Origin: Morella rubra
Lineage: Eukaryota > Streptophyta > Magnoliopsida > Fagales > Myricaceae
Reading direction: 5' to 3'
NCBI GenBank assembly: GCA_003952965.2
Contig: RXIC02000066.1
Span: 62,001-126,000 of the forward strand
DNA: 64,000 bases
Part shown: positions 23,867 through 34,369 of the stretch, in pieces
How the letters are laid out: each line of letters opens with the position of its first letter
Numbering within the stretch: position 1 is the stretch's first letter
Notes under the pieces: generated by a model
The model's input: the letters and a program-made list of their open reading frames with translations, nothing else
Databases searched by the model: none
Told to the model about the DNA's origin: nothing
Translations under genes and position numbers: made by a program

Positions 23867-24540
23867 GCTGGTATTGGGATCAGGCAAGCTCTCCAACAAC
23901 TTCGAATTCCAGGGGTATTCCGTTTGCCAGTGTATTTGGAAACCATGATGATGCACCATTTGAATGGCCGACTGAATGGTTTTCAGCCCCTGGAATTCCT
24001 CAACTTGTTTGCCCGGCAGCCAAGTCGACATGTTCATGTTTGAAATGTGGACTAAAAAGGTGGCAACTAGTCTTCACTAGTAGTAGGCACCAAGCCTTGC
24101 GTTGTCGCTCTTTCACAGGATTATGATTGGTTTTCAGACAGCAGCATCTTTGCTGCTGGCCTATTAGAAGCTGAAATGGAGTCCTAGCAATGCTCCTCTA
24201 AACAAGGATGAAGAATAATAGAAGTGCAGAACCAAATGAAATTAAAGAAAACAAATTAAAATCCCTCAAAATGAAATTGTCACTTGGACTGTTGTTTATA
24301 ATAGGATGATTAGTTCACTTTTTCGCTCATCCTATGTAATCAATGATCATAAGTTCGGAAAATTGTAGTTTCGGTGATCTAGGATAATAGCGTAAAAGAT
24401 GACATCATGTTAACATGCAGTCCTGTAAATATTATCCTAGCATAGAGAGAGTTGTGATATTTTTTTTTTGGTTGGGCGAAATATTGGACTTCAAAGATTT
24501 TGATCTTAGCTTCTCCCTAATAGTGCCATAATTGATACTA
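23867..24540 (+). pseudogene. PAP16 exon-2 plus intron fragment, segmental duplicate
   Basis: This segment is nearly identical to 5520-6190: exon-2 coding for [19 protein letters not shown] and STCS, followed by the same intron DNA. Differences include a small in-frame insertion near the start and a missing exon-2 donor context, plus loss of the G-tract. Intron sequence is retained, so it arose by DNA duplication and not reverse transcription. No other PAP exons are nearby, so it cannot encode an enzyme. Confidence 0.93.
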
Positions 24541-24542
24541 AT

Positions 24543-25698
24543 TGTTAATATATTTTAGTTGGCGTAAAACTTCATGACGTGTCTGTATTAATTCCTGATA
24601 TTTGTGTATTTGTCAAGTCCTGCTCAAGACCAGTGCCTCAACATATTTGGTGATCGTCTGAATTATCAAGGTCTGATTGAAGTCTGCATGGAGTTCACTA
24701 ACGTAAAGCCGGAGCCTGATATTTGTGAAGCACTCGAAGTTTGATCAGAGTTCACTTATAGTTTGATCAGAACTTGCGAAAAACTGTTACGACGGTTTTA
24801 ACAGATACGCGTAAGAATAAGAAGTCTGAAACTTTTGTGAGAACCATCTTCCCGACCCTCCAGAAAATAAAAACCATTCTTCCCACATTCTCTCTTTAAC
24901 GTTCAAAAAAGATACACCTTGAGAAACCTTGCTTCCAGAGCTTTCTGCTACGTGCATTCTCTGTTAATGTTTTTGTAGTCTGTTGCGTGTGAACTGAGAT
25001 TGAACCTAGTGAGATTTTTCTTTCCCCCATTATCTCAGATCGTTTTTGATCACCAATATAAACCTTGATTAAAAAGATAAACTCCAGAGGTTGCTAAAGA
25101 TCTACTAAGAGAAGCTGATTGCACGTGGAGTGTGGAATGATTGGCTTGGCTGTGAAGATCGGTTTTCGGAATCAAAACTTCAAACGAAAGAGGAGTTCCT
25201 CCTTCCTTGCAAGAGGCAGATCTGGATGTTGTATTCCAGGTAAGGTAACAGTAGAATAGACTAGCAAAGGGGTGTTAGATAGTTTATAGATCACTGTGTA
25301 CCGAGTTTGAAGTTTCTAGTGGATTCGCTTAAACTGGCTTACTGGCCCGGAGAGTTTTTACCTTCTTGAAAGAATTCTTTCAAGCGGGTTTTCTTTTCTT
25401 AACCAATCTTGGTGTCTTTGTGTGATTGTGATTACGTAGATAACTTTGCTATTATTGCGATTGCCATTCTTTTGTTTCTTTGATTAAGAAAGAAAGTCTA
25501 GCGTTATATTGTAGCATTGACAAGTTGCTGTAACGTGTCCATATTGAGTTATTATTTCCGCACTATATATTGTTGCTAGAGTACTCTTGAAATTTACTGA
25601 TTGTGTTTGTAAGAGTGTGCAGCGGTAAGTGTTTAAAAGAATAAAGAATTTTCAGAACCTATTCAACCCCCCACCCCCCTTCTCTAGGTTTGGCAACA
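24543..25698 (+). mobile_element. probable Ty1/copia-type solo LTR
   Basis: About 1.16 kb starting TGTTAAT and ending GGCAACA, with no coding potential. The right end has the 'acctattcaacccccc' / 'ctctaggtttgg' signature common at the 3' end of plant copia (SIRE/Tork-like) LTRs. Flanking 5-mers (ctaat, ctata) match only partly, so ends or age are uncertain. No primer-binding site or internal region follows, so it is most likely a solo LTR. It begins immediately beyond the PAP fragment. Confidence 0.55.
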
Positions 25699-25893
25699 CT
25701 ATATTGAGTCTTGAATCGTTTACTTCACTAATTACACAAGAGGCCATCCTTTTATAAGGAGAAGGGGGCAACCACAAAAGGCAAAAATTACAAAATATTG
25801 ACACTAATTACACAAATCAAGACTATTTAAGGTTAATTACATAATCATCAATCAACCTAGGAAGATAGTTATAAATTAGGTAGATATGCTAAC
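25699..25893 (-). mobile_element. possible short or truncated LTR, minus strand
   Basis: On the minus strand it begins TGTTAGCATATC. It contains a TATA-like 'ttataaaagg' preceding 'atggcctcttgtg' and stops where the copia-type LTR begins. The LTR identity rests on this promoter-like layout only. Confidence 0.35.
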
Positions 25894-26019
25894 AAACGCT
25901 TTTAACTACAGGTTTGGACTTAAGTCCTAACTTGGACCAAAGCGTGAAACTGCGCCCTACATATAATTTGTCCAAAAAAATATTAATGCCCTACGGCTAG
26001 CCGTCAGTTCTTCCCCTAA

Positions 26020-26459
26020 GAACATATCATGCTTTGTCTTTAGCTCGTCTGATCAGCTGATGACCTTGAACACAAGAGCACATGATGAAAATATAGGGGA
26101 ACAAGCTGTCCCCATGCACAACGAATCTATTGGGAGATTGTTTCAGCCAAAAGTTCCACATGCATGTATCTTTATGATATATAGGAGCCCCGCCCCTTGA
26201 TCACAACGGTTTGATCCCTCTAATATATGTGATGGTATTTGGTTCGATCCTCGGTCTAGTACTGTTCTGTCCTCACACAAGCACATGGGTAAACCAACAA
26301 GCGGATGTACATGTAGAGGGCAATGCAGTGCACGTAACACTAGAACATGTGATCGATCATTTCACCGGCCGGCTCCATGGACATGAGACAAGCTACAGAT
26401 CATTCCAGTAGAAATGTGGAAACTTTTTGGTTAATTTCATTCATGTGGGTAGACGAATT

Positions 26460-26500
<41 letters not shown>
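26020..26500 (-). pseudogene. relic of glucanase intron and upstream DNA, without exons
   Basis: Aligns base by base, with divergence, to intron 1 of the complete glucanase (about 20790-21170): shared stretches include 'caacgaatctattgggagat' (variant) and 'gtggaaactttttggttaat'. At 26500 it jumps to DNA matching 21545 onward (catattccacat / taactggtcaagca), so the signal-peptide exon segment is missing. Exon 2 is also absent. It is the footprint of a third glucanase copy. Confidence 0.75.
26465..26499. repeat. (GA)n microsatellite
   Basis: About 17 uninterrupted GA units, lying where the complete glucanase locus has only a short imperfect GA-rich tract (about 21150). Confidence 0.95.
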
Positions 26501-26501
<1 letters not shown>

Positions 26502-26679
26502 GCAATATTCCACATCTTTAACTGGTCAAGCATGTAAGTAAGCACTCCAAAACAAACTTGTTCAGAGAGTCTCAAGTCACATACCAAATGCGTGATTCGA
26601 GGCACAATATCATGTAACTGTTCGTCATTTTGTGGAACTGCTTTTTCCCTTCCTAGATGACATGTAGTTTTCGATCTTT

Positions 26680-27748
26680 CCTTGTCACTTGGGGAAATTG
26701 GAGGAGACAATTACCCCGTATCAGGGCCAGCTCAAGCCTAAGGCAACAGAGAGCTCAAGTCACAATACTCAAAGGCGTCAGTCGAGCATATATCAGTAAC
26801 TTGAGCTATTTAGTTTTCATCTTTCCTGAGGGGAAATCCGGAAGAGATCAATTAACCCCGTATCAGGCCGGCTCAAGCCTTAGGCAACTTAAGCAGTTGC
26901 CTAAGGCCCCACCTTGGCAAGAGGCCCCTAACTTAGAAGAAAAAAGAAAAAAAAAAATAGAAATGCCTAAACACACAGTGAAAAAATAAACCAAGAACAA
27001 GGACAAATTGAAAAGAAACACAATAAAAAAAAAACAAGCAAAGAAAAAATATTTTATTTATTGTAAAGTATGTAGTCTGCACTGTCTGCAAGACTGGTGT
27101 GACTCTTGTAAAAAAAAAGTCTTGAAGTGACATCTAACAAAGCAAGATGATAGTGGCGTGGTATGTGAAAAAACCGTAGTAGTAGAAATAGAGCAAAACT
27201 AAAGTCTTGAAACTGAAAAAAAAAAAATGTTAATATTGTCTTTAGAGAATGATGATTTAAAAAACTTTGTCTTAATCTTGAAAGTTTTTTAAAAGATGGT
27301 GAATATTCTGACATAGATGGTTTGGATTTATTTTTAGAATTAAAAGTATTAAAAAGAAGTTTTGCAACCTAAAATCAATACTCCAATTGAAACATTAAAT
27401 TATATAAAAAAAATTAGATTGTTTTCCAAATGCATGCATTGCTTATAGAATACTCTTAACAATACCAGACAGTTGCTTCTGGAGAAAGAAGTTTTTCAAA
27501 ACTTAAACTAATAAAATCCTAGGTCGACAATGTCACAAGAAAGACTAAATGGATTAGCATTCTATCAATTGAAAGTAACATATTAACAAATCTTGAATAT
27601 AAAAGTTTGATTAGTAATTTTGCATCTCAAAAAGCTAAAAAAATATTTTTAAATAAAAATTTTTTAATTAAAAATTATTTTTTAAATTTATATAAAAAGG
27701 CCTAACTTTTAACATGGCCAGTCCTCACTTTTTATTGAGCCGGCCCTG
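26680..27748 (+). mobile_element. broken hAT DNA transposon
   Basis: The left end has 'caggccggctcaagcc' (26865) and the right end 'gagccggccctg' (27737-27748), an inverted CAGGGCCGGCTC terminus typical of plant hAT elements. Near the right end the frame VASGERSFSKLKLIKS followed by a stop and partly preserved 'NVTRKTKW' is the C-terminal hAT dimerisation region; most of the transposase is deleted and decayed. The left end plus its flanking 45 bases is duplicated (26681-26746 and 26820-26888). No intact 8-bp target duplication was seen. Confidence 0.75.
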
Positions 27749-27834
27749 TAGGCACTCTCATCCTAACTACACAAGAAGTAGTGCATGTGAGACTTTTCAG
27801 GACCATTAACGTTATGAAAAGGCATGTTCATATT

Positions 27835-28263
27835 CATTTAGTTCAACTGTTCAAGATGACCCCTCTGCTGGCAGAGTTAGCGGCTATTCGGATGGCAGCT
27901 GGTGAGGCGGCATGACGGCGTCTAGGAGCCTTGGAAGGGTGTTTTTTGAGACCGATTCCCTTGTAGCGGCATCGTGCATTTCGGATTCTACCTCCTCTCT
28001 CCCGAGTCCTCCGGGTGACATGATTGAAGCCATCCGTGGGATGGCGACTCCCATTAATCCATCGTAGAGCTTCTCCAAAATTTCACGTCAAGCGAACTCC
28101 ATTGCGGATAGCTTGGCTAAATGGGCAGCTTCTAGTCGTTTTTTTGGGATTATTCCGCTGTCTTCGTTACCACTTTTAAGACTTAGTGGCTTTTTTAAGC
28201 CACCTTGAGTCTCTGTTTTGGTTTTATTTGAATGAAGTTCTGTAGGAAAAAAAAAAAAAAAAA
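27835..28263 (+). mobile_element. LINE 3' end with RNase H remnant and poly-A
   Basis: Frames decode pieces of a LINE-type RNase H: LLAELAAIRMAAG, VFFETDSLVA, DMIEAIRGMA and RQANSIADSLAKWA. They are separated by stops and shifts. The 3' untranslated part ends in a poly-A at 28247-28263. This is a 5'-truncated, decayed LINE insertion. Confidence 0.8.
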
Positions 28264-30037
28264 CTAAGAGTCTAGGAGGCCACTAGATAGTTACGGGGTT
28301 TGCTTAAAAACATGATACGCTTTTGCCACGGGCACTCGGCAGTTCCCACTTCTCTATTGGTGGCAGCTACAATAAGGGGCCGGGATTCACCTAGGAAGGA
28401 GGCTATAAGGGGGTTCATTAATAGAGTGGGAAGTATAATTAATCTTAGAGCTATGTCCTTAGTCGCACAGCTCATGTGAATACGTTAATTTGAAGCTAAA
28501 CTATATGTGTCTAAGAGCGATAAAGGAGTGAACCTGAAAGCTTAATTCCTGAAGGGTAAAAAATAAATTTCTGTCTAAACTAACCGAAATTTTTAATCGA
28601 AGGTATAAAGTGTTTGAAATCAATAGTTAGGTATAATATGACAAAAATAATAGATTAGCTGGAGTACAAAAATGTCAAGACCCCATAATTAAATGGTGCA
28701 AAATATATTTAGCCCAATATAAATAAAGTAATTATGTGGGATCTTTAATTTGGGATATTTAACATATTGATGAGCCTCTTGAGTTTTTTTAATTCATATT
28801 GTTAGGAATATAATTTAAAGAATAACATCTACCTCTCCCTATTTATAAGCTTAAGCTTTTGGGACATATATATATATTATAAGTGGACTATTCAATGGTA
28901 TTAAAGTCAATATCTTGAGTTCGAAACCTGGCTTCCAATGCATTTCACTTGATTTCAATTAAATATCACATGCGATGAGTCTACTAATTAAGGGAGAGTT
29001 TAACTCACATGTAAAGAGTGTTAGAAAATACAATTTAAATAATAAAAGTACATCTTCTATAGCTTAAACTAGCTTTTGGAAGAGGGAAGAATGTTGAACT
29101 CATTAATTAATATTAGCCGTGTAGCTAGCTAGCTCTAGGGGTTGTTTCAGTTAAATTCCTGAAAAGGGACTTCATATACGTAACAAAACTGGCCAGAGAG
29201 AGTACTTCTCCTGACTTCAAACTCAAAAATATAGAGCAACAGGACATGATATTAATTCAAGGCCTAATTAATTGATCTTCTCTTCAGTACGTACTCAGGA
29301 AGCCGGCGACAGATGGTACTCCTGTTTTGGCAAATAGATTACCACAACTCTCCTAGTTACCTTGTACTCTGTAATAAGACCACCTAATTGGCTGAACAAG
29401 GAAATGGCTGTCCATAACCGACACATGCTCCTGTGCCAAGATCTGCAATTTGTGCATGCAGCAAGTAATTAAAGAGATCAAACTGTTCATGGTGATCCAG
29501 AATACTAATTGCAATCTGATATGTGTCTCCATTTTTAATGCATTGCTCTGCGAGGATTTGTGGTTGCAGCAAAATGGTAGCTATTTACTCATCAATTGCC
29601 TTGAAAACCAAAGCTCCCTCCTGTGTCTCGCGAGAGCATGATTGAAACCAACGCCAAAACGAAATGGTCCTACTTATATAGTTGTTGACTTCGCTGAATT
29701 GAATGGTATTGTAATGGAGGGTGGAATTCAAATATATAAGAGTCATATTTCTCTATAAATTAAAAAAAAAAAAAAATTTCTATTATCATATATGTATCTC
29801 TCTAGAATATTGTACTTATTTGCTGGAATAATTAATGGAACATGGAACTCATTACTTTTGCTGGCCATATAGCAACTCGACTGGTGTGAAGATTTCAAAC
29901 TACAGAAATAGATATAATACGACACAGCTGAAAGATTTCAAATAACTGATGACTACAACACGAAAATATAGTACACCAAAAAACGACATGCAAAAACAGT
30001 TAAACCTAAAAGATAATAAAACCGCAGTTATCGTATT
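28264..30037. other. AT-rich intergenic, dispersed-repeat debris
   Basis: No gene recognised. The stretch 28795-29070 contains 'ataagcttaagcttttggga' and 'cttgagttcgaaacctgg', motifs frequent in dispersed plant retroelement-derived repeats, with an imperfect second copy near 29030-29080. A 62-codon minus-strand frame at 29384-29572 (ending VGYGQPFPCSAN) could not be assigned. Confidence 0.4.
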
Positions 30038-30110
30038 TGTTGCTGCCCAGGATCGAACTGGGGACCTTTAGTGTGTAAGACTAACGTGATAACCACTACA
30101 CCACAGCAAC
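30038..30110 (-). tRNA. tRNA-Val (anticodon TAC)
   Basis: The minus strand folds into a complete cloverleaf: acceptor stem GTTGCTG/CAGCAAC, D-arm with TGGTGTAGTGGTTATCAC (A box), anticodon stem TTAGT/ACTAA closing the loop CTTACAC with anticodon TAC, and T-arm GGTTCGAT-type (CCCAGTTCGATCCTGGG, B box). The discriminator is A and no intron is present. A TTTT stretch about 20 bases downstream on the minus strand can terminate RNA polymerase III. Confidence 0.95.
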
Positions 30111-32560
30111 ACTTTTGTACTGATGGGAAAAACAAATATAAAAAACTCTTGGTATAAATAAGGAAATCATTAGAATTATTTATGCGATTGTTTTCTGGTT
30201 TTATTCTATTTTTTCAAGGTTCTTTTAATTAGCCGGAATAATGGATTGGATTGAAGACAGCATAATTAATAAAAAAATTACAGGATTTTAAACAATAACT
30301 TATGTGCTGTAATGTTATAACCACGCATCTCCGACAAGTTCTCACTTTCTCATGTCAACTTTTAGCCACGAACAAGAAACGTGAAAAACGCATGAACAAA
30401 TAAGAAACGAAAAAATCTCCCATACAAACGAAAAAAAATATAAATACATGTCTATGAAATCAATCATTCAAATAAATATATATATATATGATATCTTCGA
30501 ATTCTTTCTGTTGCTATATATATATTTTCTTTTTGTCTGAGTTAGACCATAAAAGTAGTTGAGGAAATACGAAGCATTATCAATTGGACATTAATCTAGA
30601 GGTTTCCTGTCCTTTCGAATTTAATATAGGAATGAGACGCAAACCTAACAGATCATCTTATGGTACGTCTTGATCCAAAGCAATCACTGCTGACTTCAGG
30701 AGTACCCAACAAACGAGGTCATTGGTATGGTGTCGAAAATGCAACAAAAGAAAGGTTGCAGTTTGCTTATTTATGGCAGATTCATCTATTTCGATCTACT
30801 TCGTATAAGCCACCATGCACACTGGCATGCAGTACTGGATTTTAATTAATTCATGATCAGTCATCGTTGCGTGGGAAGACGTTCCACGTCTCGGCTATCT
30901 TCTGTGTCCACGGATATGGTTGATGCATGGCAGCACCATTTAGGAACAGAGTGGCCGGGTTAGGGTGCACGCCAGTCGGGACCTTCTGCTCGTGGTAGCT
31001 AGTTTTGACGACCCATTCGACTGAGCCAACCGCAGTACTCTTCTGAATTAGAATTCAGATTCATCAATATAAGCTGGGACCATATTTGAAATATTATTAC
31101 TCTTCTACTACGAAAGGAACCCATCTGAAAGTCCAGGCTGATGGGTGAGAGGTTAGGTTGGCTTGAATGTCCGAGAGAATTTGGAGAGCATGCACTGCCA
31201 GTCAGCATAGGACTTTAGAGTGGTCATGGGATTACATAATATCTGTTATAGTCAAATTTTAAATGCTCAAACTAACGCATGTGGCTTGTGGACAGAAAAG
31301 ATTATATCGAGGGGGGCTCAGAAGTCAGAACAATAAAAGTTTTTCTCTTTAGTCTCCAAATATATTTAACTATAGGACAGGGCCAAATTTCAAAACCTAG
31401 AAATTGGAAAAACCATAAGTAGCAGAACTAATTAATTACCGTATAATTGAGAAACAATTTACAGAAATTCAAATCTAATAGACGCTAAACTTTCTGAAAT
31501 TGAAAACTGGAATTGGGTTTTGCGATCGATAGGTGCAGGCGGCCCGAGTCTTCGGCTAGAGAAGCCCCCCAAGAAGAAAACGGGTTTTGTCAAACATGGG
31601 CCGAGAAAGGTAGACATCAGACCCAAAGGAACTTTACTCGCCATGCGCTAAAGGTACACGGCTTAGCCCAAAGAAAACAAATAACGTGACCAAAAATCAA
31701 GTGTGTACAAAAACGACACGACTAATGTGGATATAAATGATAAGAAACAAATAACGTGGCCTCAGGCCTGAGCTTTATAAAATAGGCAGTAATATGGGAG
31801 CAGTGACCTCTTTAAGTGTTCATTGGGTGTGGCATAGATCAGAGGGCGGGGGCTATGGCATCAATTATAGAGATGGGGCTACGGCGTAGATTATAGGGAA
31901 GGGCTATGCAAGCAACTAGCTAAAGAATGTTACAAGAATTTAAAGACAGAAAATTCAAGTATGAATTTAGGTCCCAAATAAATTTTAGTTGAACTTGTTA
32001 CCAGGGAATAAGTATGTCTAAACTGACCTGAACACTTATTTAAAAAAAAAAAAATCAAATAAACAGCTAAAAAAAAATTACCAAGTAAAAAAAAGAAAAA
32101 GAGATGATAAATCTGTCCCGTTTCTCGAAGAAAAAAACAGAAAATTAGAATTACGCGGTCCCATTTGTGATTGGGGTTCAGAACAGACATGGAACGTGGC
32201 AAGCCCCCCCGTTTCTTCGAAGAACTCCATCGGCATGTGGGATACGCCAGCCGCGTAGACAGCGAAGCCATAGCTGTTTCCCCTTCATATCTAGCTGTTT
32301 CTTCTATTCTTCTCTTTTGCTTCGAAGCATCATCGTCTTGCAGGAGGTTTTCTTTTCGTACAAACAAAGGCTATGATGATGTTGGGTTCTTAAAACTTGA
32401 TGCTCCTTTTCGCCCTAGTATCATAATAGTTAACCTTTCGGTTGGAATACGGAACATGTACTGGCATCTTAACGATCTCACAAAATACAGGACCACAACG
32501 AGGTCTATCAAACAACAATTGAGCACTTCTCCGGCCCGAATCCTACCAACACTATCAGTA
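30111..32560. other. intergenic, no convincing gene
   Basis: AT-rich DNA. A minus-strand frame starting with ATG at about 32270 (MASLSTRLAYPTCRW...) and running to a possible donor near 32155 resembles a transit-peptide exon, but no following exon is recognised. A tandem 'gcggggctatggc / ggggctacggcg' pair is seen at 31840-31900. Confidence 0.4.
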
Positions 32561-32564
32561 TAAA

Positions 32565-32750
32565 GAATTTAGAAAATGATAAATTAGTTGGTTTATGGTT
32601 AATACGTCAGAGTAAATGCACTTGATCTTCCCGTTTCTTTCCTGTAAAACAATAAAGGACCCCGGTTCCGAGGTGTGGAACCTCCGAAGCTTAAGTCAGT
32701 CTCCTATTTTTATACAGTTTTGCTATTTTATCACACAAGAAATCACCTTG
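32565..32750 (-). repeat. left inverted repeat of the composite block
   Basis: Near-identical reverse complement of 40105-40290; landmarks are 'aatacgtcagagtaaatg', 'acctccgaagcttaagtcag' and 'ctattttatcacac'. Confidence 0.9.
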
Positions 32751-32754
32751 GGTC

Positions 32755-33240
32755 ATAATCTCTGACAAAATGGAAAACAATTCGACAACAAAGATTTATG
32801 GGATTCTGTAAGGAACTCAACATCGAGAACCATTACTCATCTCTGTATTACCCACAAGCTAATGGCCAAGTAGAACTGGCAAACCGATCATTATGAAGCT
32901 TATCAAGACAAAGCTTGACAATCATAAAAGTTTATGGGTGGAAGAACTACCTGGAGTCCTATGGGCATATCGCACGACTGTCAGAACAGCCACTGGAGAA
33001 ACGCTGTTAGCCCTCACTTATGGAACCGAAGCAGTAATCCCGGTCGAAATTGGGGCTCTCTCCCCACGAGTAATGATGTTCACCCCGGAGAACAATGAAG
33101 AAGGAAAAAAGCTGGATCTCGATTTACTAGAAGGAAGAAGGGAAGAAGAAACGCTCAGAATGGAAGTGTACAAACAAAAAGTTGCGAATTACTACAACGC
33201 CAAGGTCAGACCCCGCCACTTCATCCCCGAGATTTAGTCC
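32755..33240 (+). mobile_element. Ty3/gypsy integrase fragment (Tat-like)
   Basis: Recognisable integrase core and C-terminal part: YYPQANGQVE, LPGVLWAYRTTVRTATGETL, LTYGTEAVIPVEIG and LDLLEGRREEE. The 5' part of the element is absent. It is broken and not functional. Confidence 0.85.
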
Positions 33241-33439
33241 TCAAAAAGTGTTACCAAAGGACCAAAGACCCACAACAAGGTAAGCTCCATCCAAACTGGG
33301 AAGGTTCGTATCGCGTCACCGAAGCCAAGCGACCAGGAACATACTACTTAGAGAATCTCTAAGGAAAAGCACTACAATATCCATGGAACTCGACGTACCT
33401 TAGAAAGAAAATCTAAAGAGTTCTCTCCAAAGAACCGAC

Positions 33440-34095
33440 CGCCAAACGAAGGGAAGAAACCTAGTAAGACGACATCGGTTCCCAGTCGCACTCAAGGACT
33501 TAGGCGAACTAAGGTTCCCAGTCCCCCGACCTCGGAGAACCTAGTCGCAGACTTAGGCGAACTAAGGTCCCAGTCCCCCGACGAAGACCCTCGAGAACCT
33601 CGGTTCCCAGTCGCAACGAACTAAGGTTCCTAGTCCCCTGACCCTTCGATTCAAGGACCTAAGAGTCCTTCAAGGTCGTTCCCAGTCGCAGACTTAAGGT
33701 TCCCAGTCCCTTAGGGACTTCAGAACTCGGTTCCCAGTCGCAGGACTCGCCTAATCCTCGGTTCCCTCAAAGACTTAGACCTACCTCGGAGGTCCCAGCG
33801 GTAAGAAGATTAAGTTTCCCAGTTTCGGGAACTCGTTCCCAGTCGCAGGGCGAACTAAGGTTCCCAGTCCCCCGACGTTAAGACGACCTTGGAGAACCTC
33901 GGTTCCCAGTCGCAGACTTAGGCGGGTTCCCAGTACCTCGGGTTCCCAGTCGCATTTAAAGACGACCTCGGAGAACCTCGGTTCCCAGTCGCGACTTAGG
34001 CGAACTAAGGTTCCCAGTCCCCCGACGCTAAGACGACCTCGAGAACCTCGGTTCCCAGTCGCACTCACTAAGAACTAAGGTTCCCAGTTTTCGGT
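33440..34095. repeat. irregular tandem-repeat patch
   Basis: Two motifs alternate: 'cggttcccagtcgca' and 'aaggttcccagtccc', interleaved with 'gacttaggcgaacta' and 'gacctcggagaacct'. At least eight copies occur at uneven spacing. Such arrays lie between pol and the 3' end in Tat-lineage elements. Confidence 0.9.
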
Positions 34096-34369
34096 TCCTC
34101 CTAAAGAGAAAAAAGGAACTAAAGAATTAAAGAGAGGGAGGGGCCTAGAAATCATTTACGAACTAAGAGAACTAAGGTTCCCATTCACATCCACGGATCC
34201 AAAACTAAAAAATCTCTCCCAATTACAAAGAGTCATCAGATGTAATTACATAGGGTCACCAAATATAATTACTATTCAAAAGAAATAAACATGAACAATA
34301 AAACGACGAGGTACAAATCGTCAATAGCAATTCACAGGTATAACTCAAATCAAAACAGATCAACCAAAA

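Noticed and set aside
26464-26500. GA run as a CRISPR or satellite array
   Set aside because: It is a simple dinucleotide microsatellite without spacers; CRISPR arrays are not expected in plant nuclear DNA.
28280-28480. Possible organelle-derived insert
   Set aside because: The style of the frame (SRPLIVAATNREVGTAECPW) suggested organelle DNA, but it matched no chloroplast or mitochondrial gene I could recall.
32171-32563. 130-codon plus-strand frame left of the inverted repeat
   Set aside because: No domain recognised; an overlapping minus-strand frame is equally plausible as an exon. Not supported as a gene.
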